64,000 nt of DNA from NCBI GenBank assembly GCA_015227615.1, contig JAALGZ010000060.1, positions 1-64,000 of the forward strand, in the 5' to 3' direction. The notes below the pieces were generated by a model. The model saw only the letters and a list, made by a program, of their open reading frames with translations, did not search any database and was not told the DNA's origin. Below are positions 1-13,752 of this stretch, piece by piece; the stretch's first letter is position 1; every line of letters starts with the position of its first letter. The position numbers and the translations under genes were made by a program. This DNA comes from Labyrinthula sp. Ha. Lineage: Eukaryota; Sar; Bigyra; Labyrinthulida; Labyrinthulaceae.

Positions 1-3000
1 TTTTTCTCCTTTAAGTTTTCTTCTTCATTACCTCCCAAACAACCGCAAAGGCGATCTAAGTAATCACAGGCCAGGAGAGTTACCAACTCTTGTCTTTTCT
101 GTTCCACTTCTACAACATGCTTGGAATATGCAATAGTATCATAGTAATATTTGTCTAAGTCCATTTTTCTTTGTTTTGAGTTGAAACTTAGCTTTATTCT
201 CTTATTCACCTCTTCGTATTATAAGTTTTTTAACTCCTCGGTGTGCGAAAATGTGTGATGTACAAAATGGACAAGCTTTCTAAGGGTTATATGGCCCATT
301 TCATGTGCTATTAACTTCCTAGTATTTATTATCCAATGAGGAATAGGTGAATAACCTATTTAATGATTAGAACGTAACGTTATCAGAGGAATATTCTACA
401 AAAATACATTATGCTAACAAAACACTTACAATTGTTCAAGTCATCCTAGTGGAGTAACTTAAGCCAGTATCTAATTGGATACCATATTTAGGAGACGCTA
501 CTCGAACACCCTGTTAATATGAGTGTCTTAACAAATAGTATAAGTAATTAGTAAATTAGTTACAACACATATAACAAGCCAAAATAATTAATTAGAAGCT
601 AATTATGTTCTCCAAGTATCTTAACGAGGAACATGAACTTTGTGATTGAAGAACGTAGTGCTCATCCGCTGAAAAAACTAAATACTTGAGCCCGAAGAAA
701 ATTAATGAGTTATAGAAAAGATATTCTTAAGGAAAGCAAAACATTAAATGACAAAATTAAGTCAATATAAGTGAAATCAACAAGGGCTAAACAAATCAGT
801 ATTCAAGTGTCGCGAACTAAAACAAGTCTAAATAAGTTAAAGAAACTTGTATGACATAGTTAGCCACTTAGCAGCTTTGCAATGTATTAAAAGAGTTTTC
901 AAAGCTAAATAAAAGTATTTTTAGACAAATCAGTCTAAGTATCTAATCTCTCTAAAGTGGGGTTTAACTGTTTCAATGACCTACTCGTCATCAGTTAGAC
1001 AGCATCTGATAAAGTAGCTTTGGTGGCAAAGTGCCAGAAGCGCGAACTGTATAACTGAGTTAAATTAAACATGGCGTAATCTGGCTAGAGGGAGAAGGAA
1101 AGTTTTGATTGTAAATTCCTGGCTAAAGATCCTAGCAATACCCAACAACCAAATAGCACGAACAGCCCAAATGATCCATGTACAACTTCAGCTAATAGTA
1201 ATATATCTCAAGTCAGCTTTGTTTCAAATATAGTAGAGAAAAAAATAATGCAACAAAAATTTATCTTTGACTCTGAAGCGCACATGAACCTCTTATATAA
1301 TAAATTTTTGATCCAATGTATGGATAAATCGACCCCCCCAAAAAAAAGTAGCATATGAACGTTTTATTCTAATGAAGATTCAGTGACGCAATAAGACTCT
1401 AATGTGATGAGAACCACGAAATGGAATTCGGAAATATGATTTTCACAAAGCCATGTCAAATTTATTCTAATAATTTGACTGAAATTCAAGGGTTATTTCA
1501 TAGTTCTTGAGAATGACAACTGCATAATACAGTTCAACTTCTCTGGTTTTTATGAAATTTCAGGTATGGAGCGGTGTGGATTCTGTTAAAATATAGATAA
1601 ACCATACGTTGGCAGCTACGGTAGAAACCTTATTTCATAGATCACATCACGTAGCTGACTATAGGTTTCAAGCATGCAGTGAAATACTTGATGGTTTGAA
1701 AGTTCTATATGATTGTCATGTTTATGAAAGATATACAAGAACAAGATTGGTCTAAAAAATATTGCACCCTCCAATTCTAGGACTACTGGATAACCATTAC
1801 AACTTATTCTACTGAACTCTGCATACAAGTATCCCACATATATTTAGTTATTCATAGAAACAGTATTCTTGACATATTCCTTGTTAAAAATTTATTGTTT
1901 CTATAGGTTCAGAAGTCTATCTCACTTCTGGTAGATATATGTACTAGTATACATGTATCAGACAATTCAAAAAATGGAAAGATCAATGTCCTGCTCCGTT
2001 ATTGCATATAAAAATTAAGAATGAACTATAATTCATACCAATATCTGATGTCCTACTTAAAAAAATAAATGCAGAAATTAGGTACTCAATTCTTTATATC
2101 CACGAACTCAAGTGATAATCCGTTGCACAGAAGAGCTTGAACGTATAATCCATGTCCTCTACCTATAGATGACACAAACTTTCGGTGGTATTTCTTTATG
2201 GAGTAATACACGGTAAACCACATGTGAAACTGCGCTTGCGGAACCCACAGTAAACAGTCTTTATTTCAAAAGTTCAAATGCCTTCCGCAGATATTTTAGA
2301 TATTAGAATTTTCGGAGCTTAGTATATATCCAATGAAATACTGAACAATATAGAAAGTGCAGGGTACTGGAACTAGGGTACAACTTGTATGGTGTACATA
2401 ATCTGGCCTTGTTTGGCTAGTGATGAACTTACGAATTCGCAGAATATTTCCCAAGATTTCATTTTACTTGATTCTACTAAATTTTATAATGCTAGAGACC
2501 ACCAATAAGTCAAAGAAATAGTTGAAGTTTATAGTTCTCAAATTATAAAAAAGAAAAGGATATCACTCCTAAGCAATCATCCTAAAGAAAGGAGAAGCGA
2601 GACCTCGGATAATTTCTTCGATATCACATCATTGGGGTATTTGCAAAAAAACCAATGCATCATTGAGAGAGAAATACCTTCTACACCCATCAGAATACAA
2701 TAATTCTAAAGTATCATCACAAATCCTCAATTAAGAAATCTCAGCAGCAAAGAAGCTAAACTAACATTTAGAGTATAAGTAGAATGGTTGAAATAATTTT
2801 CGAGTGCAAAGAGCAAAGCAAAGGTATTGATGCAGATAAAAGTGAATTAAAAGTTCTAAAATATATATTAGGACTTGTGATTATTTACAGACTTTCCAAT
2901 TAGCAGCTTAATTAAGTTCATAAAGGTCTTGAAGTATAGAAGGACTCAGATTGTAAATTATCAATGTCGAGAGATTCTCTTACATAAGGTATTTTATTTA

Positions 3001-6000
3001 CCGATATGAAGTGATATTATTCGCCCATTGAATCACCAGAGCTAATAATATATTTCTTATGATTAACATATATTTCATCAATTCAATATAAGATAATTCT
3101 ACATTGTTAGTGCAAGAATACATGACATGCTATGTGACACTTAATATAATAAGCTAATAGAATAACGTTTACAAAAATCATAGGAAAACAGTAAACAGCG
3201 CCATTGTGATGCCAAGACTTATATTATGAAACAGCGCAGAGAGATCTCGTACCAAATAATTCATTTTTCTTAAAATAAGTTGATATAAATTCATATTAAA
3301 AAAAGAAAAGCACTCTATTATAGGCTGAATCATGGATTTAGATTAATCGTAGTCTAGATTGATGATCTTGTTTATGTAACTGGCATGAATGGATTAAGAG
3401 ACTAATTGTAGACACGACTAGTTAATAAGTTTAAGATAAAATGCACTGAAATAACTAAAAAGTTATTTATAATAGACATCGAGCAAAGAGTTTATTATTT
3501 TTTGGTTATATTAAAAGTGAAAATTGCTGTGTTGACGAAAGAACATAGCACACATAGAAATGAAATAAAAAATGCAATAGCCTCAATTATAAGAGATCAA
3601 AGTATTAAATAAGGCAAGAATATGTAGCTAACGAACTTGAAATGGTTAATTAGAGAACTAACTTACTGTAAACTTTACTCATATGCCTATAGAGGCTTTG
3701 CAGCTATCATCTTAGCAAGAAATCGATACATTGAACATTTAGAATTGAGAAGCTGATTTCAAATTATTCCTTAGACACTCAGAATCTTGGGATTAGATTC
3801 CAACTAACAAAAAGTGTATTCAAACTGAATGATTCTTGTAGAATTCCGATGATATGCCGTGTATATTTTTAAGTCTACAAGGTGTCCTTTTATTTTTTCT
3901 TGAAAATATATCAGTTGATTGGAAATTTAAAAGCATGAGTCTTAGAAATCTGAATTTCTGCAGTATAACATCACCTCGCGAAAAAGGTACCAGGTAATGT
4001 TATAACACATCTGATCCTTATCTCAAGAAACGAACTCTCAAGATTGAACAACAATTGAAATAATAATACATGATTAAGAAGCTGCTAGATATGTATAGGA
4101 AAATAGAAGTGTCTTCCTTTTCTACTTGGTGTCTTGAGATGAATATTTCTTATTCTAATAAGTGCATGGACAAGTTTTCATAGATATAAGAATCCGGATG
4201 CTAAATAACTGTTGATACTTTCATGAAGAATCTGGAGAACAGGAAGTTTCAAGGGCCCAGATACTTTATACTACATTGTTTCTTGTAAATTACACGGAAG
4301 ATTTTATCAAATAAGGGCCTATTTTAGGAAGGACCTCAATTGTACACAAGTTTAGGATTATAAATTGCGGGGAAGGCTTATTTTACACACCAGGGAACGT
4401 GAATAACCAAAATAACTCACGAAAAACTTTTAATTCTCAATCCTATAATCCAGAGCACCTGTTCAGCTATCAAGTACTTTGCATTTTGGTTTTTCTGAGC
4501 ACAAATGGGACGTTTTTCTAATTGATGTCACAGAATTTCGCAAAGTTTCGAAATACGATGAATTTAATTTTAATTATATAATATTCTCACAATAACCTTC
4601 CAACACATACGTAGAATATCATATCTATGTATCGCAGAGTTAATTGTTGGATCTTCTTACGATACAATTACAATGCTTTAATAGATTTTTTTACCCTTTC
4701 CAACAGCTTTTTCATGGTAGAGAATATCACTTCAAAATATCTGAAAGAAAGATTGAGCAATTATCAACCACTAAAACTAAATCAAGTAACTAAAAAATTA
4801 AATAGAGCTCATTCATGTACACAAATTTACATATTTATCAGTTGCCAGTTAATTTGATAGAAATTTTAGTATATATTCTAGCTGTTGAATAATTTACATC
4901 CCCGGTGTCTAAGAAATTTAATTTAGTATGCTTGAGCATTTTTTGCTCGAAGTGGTATTTCCCAAGTTCTTTGTTTTTTGTGAAATCTATTATGTACCTG
5001 GGATAAATTGTTTCAATTTTTCCTAACCCCTACAAAATGAGATATGTCTCAATTTCTTAACTTAATTACATGTACTATTAATAATATCTTCTGTGAGTTA
5101 CTTTTGAATGGGTTTCTTGTATGTTAACGGCATTAATTGCCTTTGAGTTCTTTTGGCTGTTATTATCTCTACCGCATTGAACTATTGGGCTTTCATTATA
5201 CCCGTTATTAAGTTAGTTTATTTTGTAAAAATACCTAAACTGATTATATTGCTAGAGTTTGAAAGTAGTACGTAATTACCACAATGGTGAGATTCCTAAT
5301 AAGCATTCTTAGATAGAGGTAGAAGTTATGTTTCTTTTTAGTTTCAAGTATAATTCTAGGAACAATATTATGACCAAAATCTTTCTAAGAAATGTTAACG
5401 ATCACTAATTTGTGAGTTAATTGCATATTCATTTAATCCTCATGCAAATTCCATAATGGCATAGTCTTTTTTGAGTCACCCTGATTATTTGAACTGCCAT
5501 TGTTGTATCAAAAATATAAAATGTAACTCAATATTTTCAACAATGTATCCCATATATCTTAATATTTTGACAAGTAATCCTCTCGTAGAAAGCAACGAAA
5601 TTAAACTGGACAAAATAGGAGCAATAGTTTCGAAAGATTCTTTTTTCACATATTACATTATTACGCTCCTAAGGTATTCTACATATACTCAAACTTGGAT
5701 CCAATATTTTCATAAAAGATAATTCAGAAGCCGTAATGTATTTCTCATGGCATCTTGACTTGCCTCTATTGTGGATAAATTTATTGAATTGAGCTTCCTG
5801 GTTTCCTAATTTTTCAACAATAATAACTAAGAATATAAGAAAATAATATATATATATCGATTTATTTCATTCTTGGAGGGTCCAAGATTGTGTATGATAG
5901 ATAAAAATTAGTTCCATTGCCACCAACTTTATTATTGGTACCTGGATGTGTAATTATCTAAAGCTAGACATTTCAGAGCTTCAAGAATAAAATGCCTGAT

Positions 6001-9000
6001 TTTAGAAACAAGCCTTGATTTTATCCAGCTGCGATAATACCATATTTGAGTTTTATTGTGCTAAATACTATATTGATGTACAAAAAAGGCAGTGTTTGAT
6101 GATGTACTCACAAAATGGGTCATCATATACCAGTAACGACTACTGGAGAATAAACAGATATTATGCAAAGCATACCTCATATTGTAAATAAACCCTATTT
6201 GTTTTTCAAAGTAGTATATTTTGACTGTTACACAAAGGGAATACTCGCAAAATATGTCAATTATTAATCTGCTGAAAATTTGAATGAAGATGTGTTTAAC
6301 CCCAATGAATTTTTCACACAAGATATGTGACAGAAAATTTAGAAGCATTGCGTAGAAAAATCTGTCTCACTTACATAAACAATTAATTTTTTATTGAAAA
6401 AATTCAAACTAATCTTTTTTTTTCAATGAACAATAAATATGATTCTTGGTACAGTATAAACTATTCTGACTCATATTCCTGTGACCACTATCAAAATTGT
6501 ATTTGAACTAGTTCTATCTACTTTCCACTGTTAGATACAGGAAAAAGATACCTTCAACTTAAAGAGAAAATGTGCTATAATTTATTCTGTCAAAGATAAA
6601 ATTATCTCTTTCTTGAATTTACTTATTTCTGTTTCCAAATGATCTGATTCAACACCCGTGAATCAGATTTTGCACAATAAATAAAACAAAGATAAGGCAC
6701 TTAAACTCTTCCATTGATAGTACCCATTCTTCTTATAGATCACTCCAGGTGCCAAATATCAAAAAAGTTGCTCAATGACTGATGATGAAGCTGAATTGAC
6801 AATTTCCCGGCTTCTACTAGCACCGAAACTCTAATTCAGAGCCAGATCTGTATTTTGGATGTTGTCTTTCAAAGACACAGTCCCAAAACTATAATTCTAC
6901 TATATGATGTGTATATTGTACCTAGAATATTCAACGGGTACGAAATAATATTAAAAATAACTTTGAGACTGAGATTTGCAGAGGAAAGAAATAACCATGC
7001 CAGTTTTTTCCAGTCTCCCTGGTATTGGTCGACAACACGGACTCATGAGGAATAGAACAATAAGACGATCTATATTATCTCTAAATACACTATTACAAAT
7101 ACATAAGCGATGCATATACAAGTTGGAGTAGACAAAACACCCTCATATATATATATATATATATATTTCAGCTATATACGAATATATAGTTTTCCTCTGC
7201 TGATCAAATTCAGAGAAAACTCTAGCTAATATTTGCTCTGATATGTTTTCTCAACAGTTTAACAAGATTAATTGGAAAATACAATCAGATTAGACTACTT
7301 AGATTTAGTCCCAATTGACCACAAACACGAGACTAATAAGCCTCAACCAGCCCCAAATCATAGCAAAAAATTTAACAACAGTTTATTGCAACATTCCCAA
7401 AGTTTAAGACAAACAATAGTCGCCAAGATCACATTGTTTTGAAAAAACCGAATATGCATTTAAGTATGGGCAATGTAGACAAGAAGCTAATTCTTAGCTT
7501 TTGTTCGTATTCTAGATCAATAGTTAGCCAAATAGCAACTCTTATCAAAGGGTGGGGATCTAAATGTGGATTTCAGGAACCCCCCCCTAACGCCAACAGG
7601 ATTCCGTTTTTAGCTATGTCATTGCGGCCAGTCAAGGAAGTAGAAACTGCAGATATATTGTTTGCCTCTAGAGAACTGTTCAAGAGGAATCCATTAATGA
7701 AGCTGGAAATTTTTTTTGAGATATGTTTAATCCATATATTAAACATTTGCCGCAATATAAATCATTTCTAAAGAACTGCCCTGTGTTGGAGGCATTCGAA
7801 TAATTTACAAACTTGGAATTAAATAGCTTCAAGAGAAACAAAATAGTTTGTTCTAAATAGAGATCTGCATACTTTTATTTAGGCAGCTTGATTTAGACAT
7901 AGATATCTGCTCTAAGATCTTTTCGGCTTCAGTTCATCCTTTGTATAGCAAAACGAGTAGTCGAAACCTGCAATGAAAACGGAAATATCTTGCAGAAGGT
8001 CAGTAAACATTCTAATAATAGCAATTGCAGGAAGTTTCAAAGAGTAGAAAGGAAATTTCCCATAATTATTTTTCAAACTGGAATATGTGAAGAATGGATA
8101 TCTGCTCTAGTGCTAGGTTTCCGTTTATGGTTTTGGCACTTTTTCTATGAAGGAAAATAGCTCTTTCACTGGATAAGAAATAGGAACTAAGTTTTGATAC
8201 ATAAAAACATGTCTTAGTAAACAATAATGCAAAAAATTCTAACATCTTGAAGCTCAGTTTGTTCCCAGTAATAGCTTTATTTATTATAGCTTTGAAACAT
8301 TAGTATAAATAGGTATTTCTATTCGATTTTATTATCATCTAATTCCTTTATGCTATGCACAAAAACTTTGAGTTAGGTACCATAAGATGGCATCACACCT
8401 CAGACACTTTAAAAACCACACCATAATCTGGCGGAAAATGTAGAAAAATGCTGTTTCGAGAAATTGAGCTTGCAATGTGAAGCAGAATTACAAGAATTCA
8501 CGGGCGGCGAGATATTATTCCTATACATTCAAAGCAGTCCTTCAACTTTCAGATATTCTATATCATAATTTGTGATCTCAACATATTTATCTCAGTCTTG
8601 TGCAATGTTGCGATTTGTGATTGAATTGAAAAAAAAGATGAAAGCTATCTAATATTTTGGAAAGTTCAAAAGCTCTACTCAATATTGTACAAATCTAATC
8701 CAGCTATACTGCCGGAACATAGAATCATATCAAACACCCAATTGGAATCTAGCGAAAAGCCAACAAAAAGCTACAAGACAAGACAATGATAATCTACCAG
8801 ACCAAAATAGACAGAGGGCCTCAAAGGTGATGCAATGGGAGAGAGATTAGCTTAGAAGCAGCAGAGTAGAATTACATGGTATCACTGAGGCAAGATTAAA
8901 GGTTAGGCCTCTATCCTAATTATAGCTTAACGCAGCATTCTTGAACGATATAATACGATAGTTGCAATATGATGCAATACTGAAATTAAATATTTGCTAG

Positions 9001-10410
9001 CTCTTGAGTTAAGTTAAGTTAACTCTTGAGATTGGAAATTAGTACTATAACTATTAATTTACAAATATCTAACAAGGGGCCTCTAATAGCTCTGTCTCTC
9101 TTGGTTGAGACCTCTCGGCTTATGAGCCTATAGTCAGTACAGCTAAGCTACTTTTCTAGAATCGTCTACTCTCAAGATATTTGATTGTTGAAGACAGAAC
9201 AAATGCGCGTTAATACAATTTGAGATAATGGAAATGAAGAATTTTTGAAAGCTTGGACTTAGTGTATGACATAAGTTGGGGCTGAATGAGATGATTTGTA
9301 ACCTGTACAAGTTGTCTTGGGCCCAATACATATGGCAGATTGGAGCTGTCTCGGATATTTATTCGAAGGAATTTTTCTGGGCATTTTTGTTAGATTTGAT
9401 TTTACCTTTTGGTGGATATTCTTTACATTGAGAATATGGAAATGATTTTTATTGAGAGTATTGCTACTAACAGTTTTGTTGCTTGAGTGTTGTCTCGTAT
9501 ATATTGGGAAATGAAGTTGGTGTAGTTGTTGCTTATTCCTGGAAGAGTTTTGAATGTAGCAATTGTGTACAAGAAGCACAGCGCGGCTGCTGGTTATTGG
9601 GAGAGATTGTTTTACTCATTCATGTGTTCTTGGGCGAGTCTACACTGGCACTAGGTAATATTGAAGGCGTCTTACTCAAATTGTTTGTGTATATAGATGA
9701 GCTGTGACTTGTGTGGAGAAGACTTTCTACAACCGTTAACTTGTTCATAAGGTAACATGAGGTATATTTACGTTTTCCCTCAATTTTTTATCTTATAATT
9801 TTGATCTAACTAAACTTATTGTAGTAGAGTAACTTTTCTACTTGAAACATAATGCACCATTGCTTCCAACCTCCTGCAGTACAAGGACGTTTACATTGGA
9901 GGTAAGTGCTCAGTTATCAATGAATATAGGTGTAGACGCTTAAAGGTGCTCAAAATCCACTGTTGCAACTTTCTTTGAACAGGAAAATTACCTCTTAATG
10001 ATTGGGAAGTTCCCATTGGGGCTCTGGCTGGCTTTTTTTGTCATAACGTTTGTTTTGTTTTCAAATTTTGATTGCCCAGAAGTTTCCTATATCTTAACCG
10101 TTAATGATCTAATCGAATGAAGAAATAATGCAAAATATCTATAAATACGGGGATAGTGTTTGTCAAAACCAAAAACTAGTTTAAAAATATAGTAAAGCAT
10201 GACCCAAAGAGGAATCTATGACCACTGTGCATAAGTTAGAACTTGAACTTGGTACTCTTTTTTTATCAAAGTTAAATGTCGTTGGAAAAGAAAGAGGCTT
10301 TAACTTCTCGGAAAATCTATCGGGGGATTTTGGAAGGTTAGCTATGGTGTTTACCATTTATTTCACTAGCTCTTAAGAAGCTATAGAGTTACTTTAATAA
10401 AATATCAGTA
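1..10410. other. gene-poor AT-rich region
   Basis: No gene that I can recognise. Open frames are short and mostly lack an ATG. The longest are a TTG-initiated frame at 7439-7771 on the plus strand (110 codons) and an ATG-less open frame at 7903-8160 on the plus strand (85 codons). Neither resembles a family I know. An (AT)n run lies at 7145-7166. The tract around 480-1000 shows weak collinear similarity to 13740-14160, which suggests two very old copies of one repeat. Confidence 0.6.
7145..7166. repeat. (AT)n microsatellite
   Basis: Eleven uninterrupted AT dinucleotides in a region with no gene nearby. Confidence 0.95.
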
Positions 10411-11343
10411 ATAGATACACCAGAAGTACTAGAAAAATTAAGAGTTAGATTAAACACTGTAAACGGAGTTTTTACTCCAAAGTCTGTTGAAGTTGGTAGA
10501 AGCTTCAAGCCAAGGGAAGATGATATCTTTGTAGCTACTGCTCCAAAATCTGGAACAACATGGACATAGCAAATTTGTCATATGCTACGTTCCAAAGGAG
10601 ATACAGATTTTAAAGATATTCTTTTAGAAACTCCTTGGGATATTCTAGCATATGATATTGACCAAGACTTAGATGCTGATCAGAAGTATTCCCCAAGAGC
10701 ATTTAAGAGCCACGAAACATATGAAAACATTGCAAAGGGAGGAAAATACATATTTGTAAAAAGAAATCCATACGACGGGTTTGTTTCCGCATACAATTTC
10801 CTGGTCCAGACGCCTGAAATTAACCTCTCTAACTGTTCAATGACAGCTTTTGCTAAAGTATGCTTTGAGAATAGAGGGAGGTTTCCACCTTCTGCAGAGT
10901 ACATTGTTTCCTACGTTGAAGCTCTTAGGAAAAGTCCTAAGAATATATTGTTTCTTTTTTATGAAGATATGAAAGAAATTCCAAGAGAGAATATTGAGAA
11001 AATAGCCAAGTTTATGGGATTGAAGAAACTATCTGAAGAAGAGTTTAAAGCTCGTTGCGATACTGCAGAAATGTATTCTTCTTTGAAGTATATGAAGGAG
11101 ATTAGGGGCAAGTTCTCGAGTTCGGAGATAACTGAAAGAAAGGTTAAAAACATGTCAAAGACAAGAGCTGTATTTGAACGTCACAAGTTGAACTTGGTAC
11201 GAAATGGAATAGCTGGTGGAGGGAAATCTATTCCAGTTGAGATTAAAGGGCTAATTGCAAAATCTTGGAAAAATAATGTAGAACAGAAGTTGGGATTTAG
11301 TTCCTATGAAGAGTTAAGAAACGAGTTCATGACTACTCTCTAG
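10411..11343 (+). pseudogene. cytosolic sulfotransferase pseudogene (SULT copy 1)
   Basis: Relic of a PAPS-dependent cytosolic sulfotransferase (Sulfotransfer_1 family), closely related to the intact copy at 58326-59249. The reading frame can be followed for about 311 codons. It keeps the phosphosulfate loop APKSGTTW, the catalytic-histidine segment FKSHETYENI, and the 3'-phosphate motif as VKRNPYDGFVSAYNF. The expected start codon is ATA (10411-10413) where the intact gene has ATG. A TAG at 10567-10569, in the helix directly after the phosphosulfate loop (TTWT-stop-QICHML), replaces a codon that encodes Leu in the intact copy. The frame is otherwise open to the stop at 11341-11343. A downstream ATG at 10582 opens 253 codons, but that product would lack the PAPS-binding loop and so would be inactive. 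The damage is slight, so inactivation looks recent. A rare start or read-through cannot be excluded. Confidence 0.85.
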
Positions 11344-13431
11344 CTTTGCCAAACTTCCCATACTCATCAAAGTCCATTTACACGTTTTAGTCAGAAATAT
11401 ACTAATACTATGAACAGTTTTTTTTACACAGCATATAGATAGTAAAGTTGCTCAAGTACAACTTTCTTAATTAGAGTCAGCAATGAGCGCAAAGATTTAT
11501 TTTCGAACATCTTTCGGTGTGAAAGAACACAAGTGTTGTTTTGCAATACTAGTTCTTGGGTGGAACTAGAAATCTATGTCATCTCTTAGAAAGCTGGAGT
11601 TCAAGGATTCACTTTGAAAACCGTGTATATCACGGAGTCTACTCTTTTGTTTTCTCTGTTGGCTTCTGCTCTTCGTTTGAAAATTAATTGATTGAGATTG
11701 TAATTGCAACAGTGTATCAATGTATACAGTAGTCTGATGAATCCTCCCAGATATAAATTTAGGGAATTATGCTATATTCATATGTTCATGGGATTGAATA
11801 TACCTCATAACTAATATTGGAGTTAGATAAGCAAAAGTGGTAAGAAAAGTTTCTTTTCATCTATTTGATAAGACTTCTATCCATATATTAGTTCTTAGTT
11901 GCGAAGAGATGTTTAATAATTCTAGGGTAACATCAATACAAGAAGGAAACCACTTGTAGACTGTATTCTTATCCACCATTACTCTGTCTTGGAAGAATAG
12001 AAACAAAGTACAGCAAGAAACATTACCAATGATAGTTACTTGAATATTCACTATAAAAAAAATCCCCTTTTACATCTAACAAGTACTTAGATTTTACCCA
12101 AGTATTTAAGCCATTACATCAAATTCCCTAACTCTTGGCTAAAAAGTAATTATCTTCCAGCACGCATGAATGCTAATGTTTAATTATCGCAATTGTTCAA
12201 ATATTATCCTAAATGTTCTTACCCAATTATTATTTTGAATTTTTTTTCTAGATTTAAGAGAAGTAGTGAGTATTATGTTCCTCGAGCAAGAAAAACTGAG
12301 TCAACTATATTGTTCTTGATAGATTATAACGCTGAAGAAAACAAGCAAGAACAAAGATATTGGAAACATATATTTAAGAAGGACGAAAAAAGAATATTTA
12401 TCTGATTTTTTTTAATGAACTATTAGAAAGGAATAAAGTAGCTATAAACTTTGCATTATGAATTCTTCAATATAGCTTCCCATCACATTTCAAAATGAAT
12501 AATTCTTCATTGGATTCTCTCTTAAGGTAAGAACTGAGATCAGTAGCATCAGTTACAGCAGTAATCATTACTATGAGCAAATACATATTAGAGAACTTCT
12601 GTTTCAACAACATGCATTAGCTAATTTACAAAAACGCTTTCAAGCTCTGCAGAAACTCTCAGAACAGACGAGTTACTAGTCTCTAATAAGATTACTACTA
12701 CATTTAGCAAACTCGATTTCCAGAAAAAAAGGCTCTAGACTGTATACAAAATATTACTACCAGAGTTGCAGATTGCAAAGATATTGCACCACTTCTCTCA
12801 ATAGCCTCTGGAGTGGCATATTTCATAGAGTATATGGTCATGATCTAGTTTAGGATGATTCTTAGTTTCACATAAATTTTTATACATATAATGCCGGTTT
12901 ATCAGGTTCTTGTTACTAGAGAAAATCTAAAGAAAAAAAGTCAAAACAAAAGCACTATCACTTTCTTCATCATATTGCTTAAAAGAGGTTGGGAATAAGA
13001 GAGTAGGAGAAGGGGCCCAGGTACAAGAATTAACCCTTCCATGAAACTCTGAGGAAATTTGCACCTTTTGGGAGTGGAAAATAAGAATTTTTCTCAATGA
13101 AATCGGTCTTAGGGAATGGGATTCAAGTTGCACTCCATTGGAACCTACGAGCCACGAACCCATAATCATCTAAAAATTGAAGTGACTGTCATTGATAACT
13201 CTATTCATAGGCACTAATTTGGCTGCACACCTTGTCCAACTGAATGGTGCCAATCAAATATATCAAAAACTTCATCTCACGTTTTCTGCTAATTGAGCTG
13301 TTGTGAGTTGCAAGATCAGAAAGGAGCTATCTAAAATAAGACTATAGCATAGCTACTACTAGCTCTTAAGCATTTTCTTTGAAATTCAAAGAAAATTTGA
13401 ATGCCTAGGAGGTTGACTAGATATATAATAA

Positions 13432-13752
13432 TCTATTCATATTCTCTATGACAAGTTTTCCCAAGATAATGTTAAACTTTTATCAAGACCACAATTCGAG
13501 GTTTTAGAGAACTGCATCACTGTATAAGTCTATCCAGATTTTTAAGGTGAGGGTTTGGTTGCTATCACAGGAAAACAGCTACAACAAGACCAGGTATTTA
13601 AAAGTAGGCTAGAAGTGCAGTTGGATGCAGTAGCAGAGTTAGCAACAGCTAAGAATTGGGCGAAAACCGAAAGAGCATCTATTAATATGTGCTATCTTAT
13701 AAACAGTATAAATAGACGCTTAAGTAGTTGCAGAGCCTATGGAATTCTTTGA
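13432..13752 (+). pseudogene. decayed coding-like tract, unidentified
   Basis: One reading frame stays open for about 107 codons apart from two internal stops. The last 65 codons are uninterrupted and have a protein-like composition (segments such as QLQQDQVFKSRLEVQLDAVA and AELATAKNWAKTERASINM), in contrast to its surroundings. I do not recognise a family. It is listed as a probable gene remnant, but chance is possible. Confidence 0.3.

Noticed and set aside
7439-7771. 110-codon plus-strand frame as a gene
   Set aside because: TTG start, an antisense frame also open, low-complexity ends and no recognisable family; not enough to call.
9086-9152. tRNA-Met-like sequence on the minus strand (A-box-like TAGCTTAGCTG, then CTCATAA, then GAGAGGTC)
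   Set aside because: No seven-base anticodon loop with a five-base stem can be formed, the T-loop/B-box is absent and no acceptor stem pairs. At most a tRNA relic.
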